Part shown: piece by piece, positions 6,344-13,660 of the stretch
Position numbering within the stretch: position 1 is the first letter of the stretch
Layout: each line of letters begins with the position of its first letter
Source: JAISGQ01 sp045604155
GTDB lineage: Bacteria > Bacillota > Clostridia > Oscillospirales > Acutalibacteraceae
Assembly: GCA_045604155.1 (NCBI GenBank)
Contig: JAZUNN010000025.1
Coordinates: 1 to 22,750, forward strand
Direction of reading: 5' to 3'
Length of the DNA: 22,750 bases
Made by a program: the position numbers and the translations under genes
Notes under the pieces: generated by a model
The model's database searches: none
What the model was told of the DNA's origin: nothing
Seen by the model: the letters and a program-made list of their open reading frames with translations, nothing else

Positions 6344-6521
6344 TGAGAATCGAAGATTCTCAAAGCAACCTTTGGTTGCAAGGACGTTGTCCCGACTTTA
6401 CGTGCTTTTCAAATGCAGGCGTTTCGCCTGCATTTATTTATTCACGAGAAGTTAAGGGCTCCGCCCTTAAAACCCGCCAAAGGCTCTGCCTTTGGAAACT
6501 GGAAAAGGACACCGTCCTTTT
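6344..6521. repeat. Array of short trinucleotide-loop hairpins (copy 1)
   Basis: The GH28-GH105 gap is filled with consecutive small palindromes, nearly all with 3-nt loops: TGAGAATC/GATTCTCA (6344-6362), GCAACC/GGTTGC (6365-6379), GGAC/GTCC (6382-6392), AAATGCAGGCG/CGCCTGCATTT (6411-6435), TTAAGGGC/GCCCTTAA (6452-6470), CCAAAGGC/GCCTTTGG (6477-6495) and AAAAGGAC/GTCCTTTT (6503-6521). A decayed unit, TTAAGGGC-TTC-GCC, precedes them near 6313. No T-tract and no reading frame is evident. A second array with the same order of late units is at 22474-22675. Confidence 0.85.
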
Positions 6522-6527
6522 GAAACC

Positions 6528-8066
6528 TCAATTTTCCTCTAACTCGCCGCCCTGAATTTCGATGCGCTCGCCATCAAAACCTTCAAGGGTGACGTTTTTG
6601 AGCGTGACTTTCCTGACGTTCTTGAAGCGAAGTCCTGCCTTGCTGTGTTTGTCAATATCGCACATCATTGCAGGGAATCCTTCTCCTGCTTCCTTCTTTG
6701 CAGTGAAGGTTACATTGTCTATTTCAACAGAGCCGATGGGCTGCTCGGGCAAGCCGTGGAAATATCCTGCTGCATATTCGTAATTTTCACACTGAATATT
6801 ACGGAATGTAAAGCTGCCGAGATAGGGTGTGCCGTCGTCAACGGGTCTTGGACCCTTGTCCTGAACATATTCTGTCTTGCCGTCAGGGTCACAGAAATAG
6901 TACATATTGATTACAAGTGGTGTAAGCACGTTGTTCATCTTTATGTTGGAGAATTCCACTCCGTCAATGACAGCATACTTTCCTCTGCCTCGTCTTGTCT
7001 TGATTCGAAGTCCTCTGTCGGTGTGATCAAAGTAACACTGGCTGACTGTCAGGTCCTTTACGCCGCCCGACATCTCACTGCCCAGAACAACTGCGCCGTG
7101 TGCATATTCCATAAGGCAGTTGCGTATAACGTGATTTCTTGCAGGTGTCTGATACTTCATGCCCATGTACATTTTACCTGCCTTGATGGCGATAGCATCG
7201 TCACCGACAGAGAAACGGACACCGATGTATTCAACGCCGTCACAGGATTCGGGGTCTGTACCGTCAGTATTGGGACTGTCTGCGGGCGCCTCAACAGCCA
7301 TATCATAGAATCCTATTCCGCTTGAGAAGAAGGGATGGAAGTTCCACGATGCGGAGTTTCGGCCTGTAATGCCGTGGAAAATAACATTTTCACAATCGTT
7401 GCAGAAGAAAAGTCTGGGTCTGCCCTCTTTGCGCTCCTTGGGGTTTATCCACCATACGGAGTTCTGTGCGTTGCCATCGATTATACCCTTACCGACAATC
7501 GCAATGTCCTTTGCATGGTGAGCACTGACAAAACTCTGATGGCACGCCATGGGAGTACCCTCAAAGCTGCTTATCTGAACCTCTTTTCCTGTATTGGGAT
7601 CGATTATCTCTCCGGGCCAGACAGGATAATGAGAGGGCTCGGTATCACCGAGGAGCGTTGCGCCCTCACAGAGTTCAAGGGTCATATGACTCTTTAAAAC
7701 TATGGGACGGATATAATATGTACCTGCGGGAACTTTTACTCGTCCGTCATCGGGGCAGGCAAAAATTGCTGTCTGAATTGCTGTTGTATCATCTGTTACG
7801 CCATCGCCTACAGCTCCGAAATCAGAAGCACTTATACAGGCTGATTCGGGAAGCGTCCATGCTTCCACACTGTCACCGTCGACTTCAATAATATATTTTG
7901 TTTCAGGCTTCAGATCAAAAAGTGAAAACACGTTGGTGCTCACATCTCTGAGCACCGTTTCTCCGTTTACTGAAACGCTGTAGGAATTCTCTGCATAATA
8001 GGGAGTGTCATTGTCAAGCTCGAAGCAGAGAGATACCGACGAGCGGTATATTTCATGGAACTGCAC
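6528..8066 (-). CDS. GH28 polygalacturonase-like hydrolase, cytoplasmic
   Basis: About 512 aa. An N-terminal beta-rich, fibronectin-III-like module (about 1-75) precedes a right-handed beta-helix that starts at DFGAVGDGVTDDT. GH28 active-site signatures are present (numbered from the upstream ATG): SPNTDGTD with Asp270, GDDAIAIK with Asp291/292, AHG with His325, and RIK at 356-358. The family hydrolyses galacturonosyl linkages in homogalacturonan or rhamnogalacturonan. With no signal peptide it should act on imported oligosaccharides, probably as an exo-enzyme. An ATG at 8072 abuts AGGAGG with zero spacing, so I prefer the GTG two codons later, 6 nt from AGGAGG. It follows kduI after a hairpin. 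The exact substrate is not readable from the sequence. Confidence 0.9.
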   Translation of the reverse strand: MQFHEIYRSSVSLCFELDNDTPYYAENSYSVSVNGETVLRDVSTNVFSLFDLKPETKYIIEVDGDSVEAWTLPESACISASDFGAVGDGVTDDTTAIQTAIFACPDDGRVKVPAGTYYIRPIVLKSHMTLELCEGATLLGDTEPSHYPVWPGEIIDPNTGKEVQISSFEGTPMACHQSFVSAHHAKDIAIVGKGIIDGNAQNSVWWINPKERKEGRPRLFFCNDCENVIFHGITGRNSASWNFHPFFSSGIGFYDMAVEAPADSPNTDGTDPESCDGVEYIGVRFSVGDDAIAIKAGKMYMGMKYQTPARNHVIRNCLMEYAHGAVVLGSEMSGGVKDLTVSQCYFDHTDRGLRIKTRRGRGKYAVIDGVEFSNIKMNNVLTPLVINMYYFCDPDGKTEYVQDKGPRPVDDGTPYLGSFTFRNIQCENYEYAAGYFHGLPEQPIGSVEIDNVTFTAKKEAGEGFPAMMCDIDKHSKAGLRFKNVRKVTLKNVTLEGFDGERIEIQGGELEEN

Positions 8067-8093
8067 AAGCATCCTCCTGTATTTTTAATTTTT

Positions 8094-8123
8094 AACGGCG
8101 GCAAGGAAAACCCGGCCGCCGTT
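8094..8123 (-). other. Intercistronic stem-loop between kduI and GH28
   Basis: A perfect 9-bp GC-rich stem, AACGGCGGC with GCCGCCGTT, has a 12-nt loop. On the coding strand it is followed by AAAAATTAAAAATA and then the AGGAGG of the GH28 gene. There is no U-tract, so it is not a terminator for the operon. It more likely marks an RNA processing or stability site. The T-run after it on the plus strand is opposite to gene direction. Confidence 0.6.
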
Positions 8124-8153
8124 CTTATTTTTCAAGCCGGAGTCTGTGTGAAT

Positions 8154-8996
8154 TTACTTCAATTCAACAGGCTTGAGATTGTCCATATCATCGAACACCT
8201 GGTTTTCGCCGCCCATTGCCCAGATGAAGGTATAGTTGGATGTGCCGCAGCCGCAGTGGATGGACCATGACGGAGAAATTACGGCATCAAAATTCTGCAT
8301 AACGATGGGACGAACCTCAGTAGGCTGACCCATGAAGTGCATTACAACATTGTTTTCGGGAAGTCCGTAATAGGTGTAAACTTCCATTCTGCGCTCGTGG
8401 GTGTGACAGGGCATGGAATTCCATACACTGCCCTTTTCGAGCTTTGTAAGTCCCATGAGAAGCTGGCAGGTTTCCAGCACGTCAGGGTGGATAAACTGAT
8501 TGATTACTCTCTTGTTGGAGTTCTCCTCGCCGCCGAGAGGACGCTTGTTTGCTGCCTCAATGGTGAGAAGTGTGGTCTTGCAGACCTTATGAGCGGGAGT
8601 AGATGCAAGATAGAACTTTGCGGGATTTTCCTTGTCGTTGCTGCCGAAAATTACGCTTTTGGTTTCCTTTGCAATGTAGATGCAGTCCTCAAAACCCATC
8701 TCGTACTTTACGCCGTCAACCTCAACCCAGCCTGCGCCGCCGAGATTGAAAACGCCTGCCTCACGGCGCTCAAGGATATAGGAAGTACCGAAGTTTGCAT
8801 AAACATCGATGCCCTTATCAATGGAAACCGCCTCGTTTACAGGCATGATACCCATAACAACCATGCGGTCAACATGGGAATAGGTTGCCTGAACGGTGTC
8901 TGCAACATAAAGATCGGTAATAAGGAACTCTTTTCTCAGTTCCTCGGTTGTGTATCTTTTCACATCATTGGGATGTGCTGAATAACGGATATCCAT
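8154..8996 (-). CDS. kduI: 5-dehydro-4-deoxy-D-glucuronate isomerase
   Basis: A 280-aa cupin-fold isomerase that converts 5-keto-4-deoxyuronate (from GH105 and unsaturated oligogalacturonides) to 2,5-diketo-3-deoxygluconate, the KduD substrate. The metal-binding set is visible: MPCHTHERRMEVY gives His198, His200 and Glu205, and SIHCGCGTSNYTFIW gives His247. These match the E. coli KduI zinc ligands with a two-residue offset. The length and conserved HPNDVKRYTTEELRKEF start are typical. AGGAGG lies about 7 nt before the ATG. It follows the MsmX-like ATPase gene by 27 nt in unit A. Confidence 0.97.
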   Translation of the reverse strand: MDIRYSAHPNDVKRYTTEELRKEFLITDLYVADTVQATYSHVDRMVVMGIMPVNEAVSIDKGIDVYANFGTSYILERREAGVFNLGGAGWVEVDGVKYEMGFEDCIYIAKETKSVIFGSNDKENPAKFYLASTPAHKVCKTTLLTIEAANKRPLGGEENSNKRVINQFIHPDVLETCQLLMGLTKLEKGSVWNSMPCHTHERRMEVYTYYGLPENNVVMHFMGQPTEVRPIVMQNFDAVISPSWSIHCGCGTSNYTFIWAMGGENQVFDDMDNLKPVELK

Positions 8997-9023
8997 ATAA
9001 AACCTCCTGATTGACTCTATAAC

Positions 9024-10109
9024 TTATTCTGCGTCAATAACGCACTCAGTGTCACCGTCAAAAAGATAGACACTATCGTAAGGAATGGAGAAGCTTATCA
9101 CGCTGTCCATTTCGGGAGTGTGATGGGGATCGACCTTAAGAATGGCCTTATTATCGCCCATGTCTATGTAGACGTTGACGTTGTCGCCAAGCATCTCTGT
9201 AAGTTCAACATTGCAGTTGAGCTGATATGCATTTTCGCTGAGGCCAAGTTCGATTGCTTCGGGTCTGAATCCGAATACGATCTCCTTGCCCTCGTAATCT
9301 GCGGTCTTGTTTCCAAGCTTTATGGAAAGATCAACAGTTGTATCGCCTATTGCAATGCAGCCGTTCTCAACCTTTGCACGGATAAAGTTCATGGGAGGTT
9401 CGCCGATAAAGCCTGCTACGAAAACATTCACGGGCTTGTAGTAAAGCTCATAGGGTGTGCCGATCTGCTGGACATAGCCTTCCTTCATTACAACGATTCT
9501 GTCAGCCATGGTCATAGCCTCGGTCTGATCGTGTGTAACGTAGATGGTGGTTGCGCCTGTTTCCCTGTGGATCTGGGTGATCTCGGAACGCATGGTAACT
9601 CTCTGCTTTGCGTCCAGGTTTGAAAGAGGCTCGTCCATAAGGAAGATTCCGACCTTACGGATGATAGCACGGCCAACAGCAACTCTCTGACGCTGACCGC
9701 CGGAAAGTGCTCTGGGAAGTCTGTCAAGATAATCGGTGAGACCGAGGATCTTTGCGGTTTTCTTTACTCTTGCCTCGATAACATCCTCGTCAACGCCCTG
9801 GAGAGTCAGGCCGAATGCAAGGTTATCATAAACGGTCATCTGAGGATAGAGAGCATAGCTCTGGAAAACCATGGCGATCTCACGCTCACGAGGTCCTTTT
9901 TCATTTGCACGGACTCCGTTGATAAGGAAATCACCCTTGCTTATATCTTCAAGTCCGGCAATCATGCGGAGAGTGGTTGATTTACCGCAGCCGGAGGGTC
10001 CGACGAAAACGATAAATTCACCTTTTTCGATCTCAAGATTGAAATCGTGTACAGCATGAAAACCGTTGGGATAAATTTTGTTGATGTCTTTTAAAGCCAG
10101 GTATGCCAT
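9024..10109 (-). CDS. MsmX/UgpC-type sugar ABC transporter ATPase (copy 1)
   Basis: A 361-aa ATP-binding subunit that powers CUT1 sugar importers. Walker A GPSGCGKST is at 37-45, the Q-loop at VFQSYALYPQ, the signature LSGGQRQR at 135-142, Walker B IFLMDEP at 155-161 and the H-loop His at 193. The C-terminal regulatory OB/TOBE part extends from about 240. MsmX-like ATPases often serve several importers, and in B. subtilis MsmX energises the pectin importers YtcQP-YteP and YesOPQ. Here it is the first gene of unit A, apart from any permease. The likely partners are LplB/LplC at 17137-19119. The ribosome site AAGGGGG lies inside a small hairpin. Confidence 0.95.
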   Translation of the reverse strand: MAYLALKDINKIYPNGFHAVHDFNLEIEKGEFIVFVGPSGCGKSTTLRMIAGLEDISKGDFLINGVRANEKGPREREIAMVFQSYALYPQMTVYDNLAFGLTLQGVDEDVIEARVKKTAKILGLTDYLDRLPRALSGGQRQRVAVGRAIIRKVGIFLMDEPLSNLDAKQRVTMRSEITQIHRETGATTIYVTHDQTEAMTMADRIVVMKEGYVQQIGTPYELYYKPVNVFVAGFIGEPPMNFIRAKVENGCIAIGDTTVDLSIKLGNKTADYEGKEIVFGFRPEAIELGLSENAYQLNCNVELTEMLGDNVNVYIDMGDNKAILKVDPHHTPEMDSVISFSIPYDSVYLFDGDTECVIDAE

Positions 10110-10111
10110 AA

Positions 10112-10127
10112 TTCAAGCCCCCTTGAA
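10112..10127 (-). promoter_or_regulatory. Hairpin enclosing the ribosome site of MsmX-like copy 1
   Basis: On the minus strand TTCAAG and CTTGAA form a 6-bp stem with a GGGG tetraloop just upstream of the ATG. The Shine-Dalgarno sequence AAGGGGG lies across the stem and loop, so folding could limit initiation. Confidence 0.4.
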
Positions 10128-10159
10128 ATGTTTATATTGCGGTTGGTTACTTATTTAAA

Positions 10160-10201
10160 GCTGCACCTGATATTATATAGTATAGCCGATGCAGCAAAAT
10201 T
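10160..10201 (-). promoter_or_regulatory. Candidate promoter of unit A with flanking inverted repeat
   Basis: TATAAT at 10172-10177 on the minus strand has TTTTGC 16 bp upstream, a poor -35 that fits an activator-dependent promoter. Inverted hexamers GCTGCA (10160-10165) and TGCAGC (10190-10195) flank the -10. The region up to the araC-type gene also contains repeats of GATATAC. AraC-family activation is plausible but not shown. Confidence 0.5.
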
Positions 10202-10346
10202 TACTACTTCATATATGTTTCAGTTCATAGATAAAACGGATTATCTTTCCATTAAAACCGTTGATATGCCTTGATTTCAAGCCCATTTGATATACCGATT
10301 ACAGATATACTTAATGTGATTCGTTTTTAATTGTTTTCAAAACATA

Positions 10347-10375
10347 TGGACAAAACAGACATTCAATGTTATAAT
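10347..10375 (+). promoter_or_regulatory. Promoter of the AraC-family gene
   Basis: TGGACA (10347-10352) and TATAAT (10370-10375) are separated by 17 bp on the plus strand. The leader to the ATG would be about 52 nt. The rest of the 325-nt divergent region (10110-10434) is A/T-rich with no reading frame. Confidence 0.75.
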
Positions 10376-10434
10376 CCAATTAATATCTTCTTTGTATGCA
10401 ATTACTTTGATTTTTTGAAACGAGGGATATTGTT

Positions 10435-11238
10435 ATGAACGATATAATCTATGCAGGCAAGCACACCGTTACGCTTAACGTTTCCCGCCATGCTCATGAC
10501 AGCTGGGAGCTTGTTTACTGTACCGGCGGTGAAGGACATTTCATTTTTGATGATCTCACTCTGCCCTATGAAAAAGGTACCATTGTTGTTATTCCTCCCT
10601 ACACTCCTCATTCAAATGACAGTGCGGAGGGATTTACAAACATCCACCTCAACATGGCAAACACCACGCTGAATTTCAAATCACCTCTCTGCATAATGGA
10701 CGACAGCAATCAGTTCATTTATAATGCCTTTTCAGCTGCCTTCTTCCATTTTTACGGTGATCCCGACAGAAAAACCATTCTTCTTTCTGCTTACGGCGAT
10801 CTGATCGCCTGCTATCTCAGTGCATACAGAAAAGATAAGCGGCTCAGCCCTATTGTCGAAGAAATCGAAAGCAACATCATTCAGAATTACCCCGACTGCA
10901 ATTATATGCTGGATGAGTACCTGCGCTCTCTCCATTTCAGCTACGATTATCTGAGAAAGCTTTTCAAAAACGAGCTTGGGGTTACTCCCCACAAATATCT
11001 TCAGGACAAGCGCCTGAACACAGCAGCCGATATGCTGCGTTCCAATTACAATGACGTCGGCAGCATTGCCGAAATCGCCCAGACCTGCGGTTTCCGTGAG
11101 CCTCTGTATTTTTCGAGAATGTTCAAGAAGAAATACGGTGTGGCACCCAGTTACTATCTTAACAGTGCCGAAGATGTTCACGATGCCAGTCAGACCTCCG
11201 ACAGTGTGAAGATCATTCTGGATTCTGAGGATAAATAA
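10435..11238 (+). CDS. AraC-family transcriptional regulator
   Basis: A 267-aa regulator with an N-terminal cupin-like sensor (about 5-75, including HDSWELVYCTGGEG and PPYTPHS) and a C-terminal pair of helix-turn-helix motifs (about 155-245). The second carries IAEIAQTCGFREPLYFSRMFKKKYGVAP, the classic AraC signature. GAGGG precedes the ATG. It is divergent from unit A and sits between the two pectin units, so it is the best candidate for the substrate-responsive activator of both. The ligand, perhaps an unsaturated or saturated galacturonide, is inference. The C-terminal tail after residue 245 is acidic and probably unstructured. Confidence 0.93.
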   Translation: MNDIIYAGKHTVTLNVSRHAHDSWELVYCTGGEGHFIFDDLTLPYEKGTIVVIPPYTPHSNDSAEGFTNIHLNMANTTLNFKSPLCIMDDSNQFIYNAFSAAFFHFYGDPDRKTILLSAYGDLIACYLSAYRKDKRLSPIVEEIESNIIQNYPDCNYMLDEYLRSLHFSYDYLRKLFKNELGVTPHKYLQDKRLNTAADMLRSNYNDVGSIAEIAQTCGFREPLYFSRMFKKKYGVAPSYYLNSAEDVHDASQTSDSVKIILDSEDK

Positions 11239-11250
11239 TTCTGATGCAAG

Positions 11251-11286
11251 CTGCATCGGCTTTCAGCCGATGCAGTTATTTTTTTG
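11251..11286 (+). terminator. Intrinsic terminator after the AraC gene
   Basis: A perfect 11-bp stem (CTGCATCGGCT with AGCCGATGCAG) has a 3-nt loop and is followed by TTATTTTTTT on the plus strand. The opposite-strand gene stops at 11276, so transcription of unit B converges here. Read on the minus strand there is no T-run immediately after the stem. Confidence 0.92.
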
Positions 11287-11911
11287 CGCTCTTCATTGCA
11301 TCTTTGACAATTTTGGTGAAAAGGTGCTTCATGCCGATAAAAAGCATATCGAACATCATATAGAACACACCGAAAAGTACGGGTTCTACACCAAGAGGTA
11401 CTCCGGTTGCTCCGGTTGCATTGACTATTACAGCATTGATGATGTTGTAAAGGGTTACAACTGCGAAAAGAAGGACAAACGCATAGATAATATTGAAAAA
11501 GAAGTTGATGAAGTTCTTTTTGGGGAACATCATCCATTTGTTGTTTGCTCCCGGCCTTTTCTCATAGAATCTGAAGATATTGTTGACCAGCAGATCTGTT
11601 ATGATGCCCAGAGCAACAGCAAACACAAAAAGCATATCAAGCTGTGCTGTTATGGTTGTTCCAAGTCCCCAGAACACGAAAAAACACACTGCGCCTGCAA
11701 ACCAGAACTTGATAAACACAGCCTTGAACCATTCGGGAAGATGAAATTTATTCTTGCTGTACTTTCTGAGGTCTTCCGGAGAAAGCTCCGGTGAATTTTC
11801 CTCATTGGCATTGACAAGATCATCTATTGCCTTTGTTTTAAGCTGATAATATTCTGTTGCGGACTTGTTGTTTTCCGGCTCAGCTATGGGGGTTTTCTTC
11901 TTTAATGCCAT
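11276..11911 (-). CDS. Uncharacterised four-helix membrane protein, last gene of importer unit
   Basis: A 211-aa protein starting MALKKKTPIAE. AAGGAG lies 6 nt before this ATG, so I prefer it to the open frame six codons upstream. Residues 1-60 are hydrophilic and charged (cytoplasmic), followed by four hydrophobic helices near 65-88, 92-112, 136-162 and 174-196, and a lysine-rich tail. I recognise no family. It is the last gene of the sugar importer unit, after an internal terminator, and converges with the AraC gene. Its position suggests a role in import or in the envelope around the importer, but nothing in the sequence gives a function. Confidence 0.75.
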   Translation of the reverse strand: MALKKKTPIAEPENNKSATEYYQLKTKAIDDLVNANEENSPELSPEDLRKYSKNKFHLPEWFKAVFIKFWFAGAVCFFVFWGLGTTITAQLDMLFVFAVALGIITDLLVNNIFRFYEKRPGANNKWMMFPKKNFINFFFNIIYAFVLLFAVVTLYNIINAVIVNATGATGVPLGVEPVLFGVFYMMFDMLFIGMKHLFTKIVKDAMKSAKK

Positions 11912-11942
11912 GTCTGACTCCTTAATCAAACCTGATTTCTGA

Positions 11943-11975
11943 AAAATGGGAGGTCTTTGCCGAGCCTCCCATTTT
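11943..11975 (-). terminator. Internal terminator before the last gene of unit B
   Basis: A perfect 11-bp stem, AAAATGGGAGG with CCTCCCATTTT, has an 11-nt loop. Read on the minus strand it ends in ATTTTTC. It sits between two co-directional genes (stop at 11983, next start at 11911). Only about 30 nt separate it from the next ATG, too little for a separate promoter, so the last gene probably depends on read-through. Confidence 0.85.
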
Positions 11976-11982
11976 TTATGCC

Positions 11983-12558
11983 TTATTCCTCTTCAGACAA
12001 CTCGATCTCTTCCATAGAACCATTGTCTTCTACGTCTATGGATGTGTTGATCTTTCTCAGCAGCCAGCTGTAGACAGGAAGCAGAACAATAAGACCTGCT
12101 GATACTCCGATCAGGATAATATGGGTACCCAGCATATTGTATGCATCTTCGATATACCGGGTGTTATCGTTGATTTTGATTGCGTTATCCGCTCTGTTTA
12201 TAGCATTTAAAATGCCTGACTTGTACTTCATATCGCAGAGAATAATTACTGCGAGCATGAGGAACATGAGGATAAGCATGGGAATATTCACCTTTTTGCG
12301 GTGAGGGAATGCATTCAGGAAGCACACAAAGGAAAGGATTGAGAAAAGCATTGTGCAGAATCCGCAAAGTCCCATTCCGGGTCCCTGAATTTTTGCTGTT
12401 GTATCGGATACATCAGTCATATTAAGAGAATAGAGGAGAAATGCGATTGCCAGAACGATCATGGGAATTATCTGAGGCTTGCGCTTGAGAGCGACTATCT
12501 TCTTTCTGAAGAATTCCCTGACCTTGGAAGGGGATTTGGAGTTTTTATCCTTGCTCAT
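11983..12558 (-). CDS. Uncharacterised four-helix membrane protein
   Basis: A 191-aa protein whose ATG shares one base with the stop codon of the upstream ATPase gene (TGATG), with GGAG 5 nt upstream, so translation is coupled. A basic N-terminus (about 1-29, KVREFFRKKIVALKRK) is followed by hydrophobic helices near 30-46, 62-84, 92-109 and 144-167 and an acidic tail (VEDNGSMEEIELSEEE). The loop after helix 2 is basic (PHRKK), giving an N-in, C-in topology with two outside loops. No family was recognised. Its layout resembles the 201-aa protein at 14149-14754, suggesting distant paralogy. Coupling to the ATPase implies a linked role in transport. Confidence 0.75.
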   Translation of the reverse strand: MSKDKNSKSPSKVREFFRKKIVALKRKPQIIPMIVLAIAFLLYSLNMTDVSDTTAKIQGPGMGLCGFCTMLFSILSFVCFLNAFPHRKKVNIPMLILMFLMLAVIILCDMKYKSGILNAINRADNAIKINDNTRYIEDAYNMLGTHIILIGVSAGLIVLLPVYSWLLRKINTSIDVEDNGSMEEIELSEEE

Positions 12559-13643
12559 CAATTCTCCACCTCCCTGATTGCATTGGTGGTTTCCTTATCG
12601 AAGAAGTGCATACGGTTGAAGGAAACATTTACTGTGTCACCGTTCTTGTAATCACACCATCCGCGAAGCTTGCAGGAAATCTTTGTTTCTGCCTTGCTTA
12701 TGCCGCCGATATGACCGTGAACAAGTGTATTCATGCCGAGGTTTTCGTTGGAGGTAACAACAACGGAAACATCTCCGCCTTCAACGATATTCTCAGGACG
12801 AACACCAAGAACAATTTTCTTGCCAATATAGCCATTGAGGAGCTTCTTGTCACTTTCGGAAAGAGCAATGGTAAAGCCCTCTCCCTGAAGTCCATCTGCT
12901 GTAACATCCACATCGAAGAAGTTCATGGGAGGAAGTCCGATGAAGCTTGCAACGAAAAGATTTGCGGGGGTATCGTAAAGCTCAAGAGGAGTACCTACCT
13001 GCTGAACATATCCCATGGACATACATACGATACGGTCTGCAAGGGTAAGAGCCTCGGTCTGGTCGTGGGTAACATAGAGCATAGTCGCCTTCAGGCGCTT
13101 ATGGAGAAGAAGTATCTCTCGGCGTGTTGCGCCACGGAGCTTTGCGTCAAGGTTTGAAAGAGGTTCGTCAAACAGGAAAACCTTGGGGTTACGTACTATT
13201 GCACGTCCCATTGCAACTCTCTGACGCTGTCCGCCGGAAAGCTGTGCGGGCTTCTTGTTGAGCTGGCTGGTAAGATCCAGAATTTCAGCTGCTGCCAGAA
13301 CCTTCTTATGGATAACATTGGGATTTTCCTTACGGAGAGTAAGAGAAAATGCCATGTTTTCGTAAACTGTCATATGACCGTAAAGTGCATAGTTCTGGAA
13401 AACCATTGCCATATCACGGTCCTTTGCAGGTGTCTGGGTAATATCCTTTCCGTCAAGGAGAAGCTTGCCGTTGGTGATATCTTCAAGACCTGCAACCATT
13501 CTCAGTGTAGTGGATTTGCCGCAGCCGGAGGGACCTACGAGAACGATAAGCTCGCCGTCTTTGACTTCAAGATCAAAGTCATGTACTGCCTTGACCTTAT
13601 TATCATACACTTTTTCAATATGCTGTAAGCTAAGCTGTGCCAT
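12558..13643 (-). CDS. MsmX/UgpC-type sugar ABC transporter ATPase (copy 2)
   Basis: A 361-aa ATPase of the same class and length as the one at 9024-10109. Walker A GPSGCGKST is at 37-45, the Q-loop at VFQNYALYGH, LSGGQRQR at 135-142, Walker B VFLFDEP at 155-161 and the H-loop His at 193, followed by an OB/TOBE C-terminal domain. It is clearly diverged from copy 1, especially after residue 240, so it is not a recent duplicate. It lies inside the importer unit, 17 nt after one membrane-protein gene and overlapping the next, so it is the more likely dedicated ATPase for LplB/LplC. The AAGGAGGG ribosome site is about 11 nt from the ATG, slightly long. Confidence 0.94.
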   Translation of the reverse strand: MAQLSLQHIEKVYDNKVKAVHDFDLEVKDGELIVLVGPSGCGKSTTLRMVAGLEDITNGKLLLDGKDITQTPAKDRDMAMVFQNYALYGHMTVYENMAFSLTLRKENPNVIHKKVLAAAEILDLTSQLNKKPAQLSGGQRQRVAMGRAIVRNPKVFLFDEPLSNLDAKLRGATRREILLLHKRLKATMLYVTHDQTEALTLADRIVCMSMGYVQQVGTPLELYDTPANLFVASFIGLPPMNFFDVDVTADGLQGEGFTIALSESDKKLLNGYIGKKIVLGVRPENIVEGGDVSVVVTSNENLGMNTLVHGHIGGISKAETKISCKLRGWCDYKNGDTVNVSFNRMHFFDKETTNAIREVEN

Positions 13644-13660
13644 AAGATCCTATTCCCTCC

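Noticed and set aside
6344..6521. A CRISPR array
   Set aside because: The repeats are different palindromes with 3-nt loops, not one repeated unit with unique spacers of constant length, and no cas gene is present.
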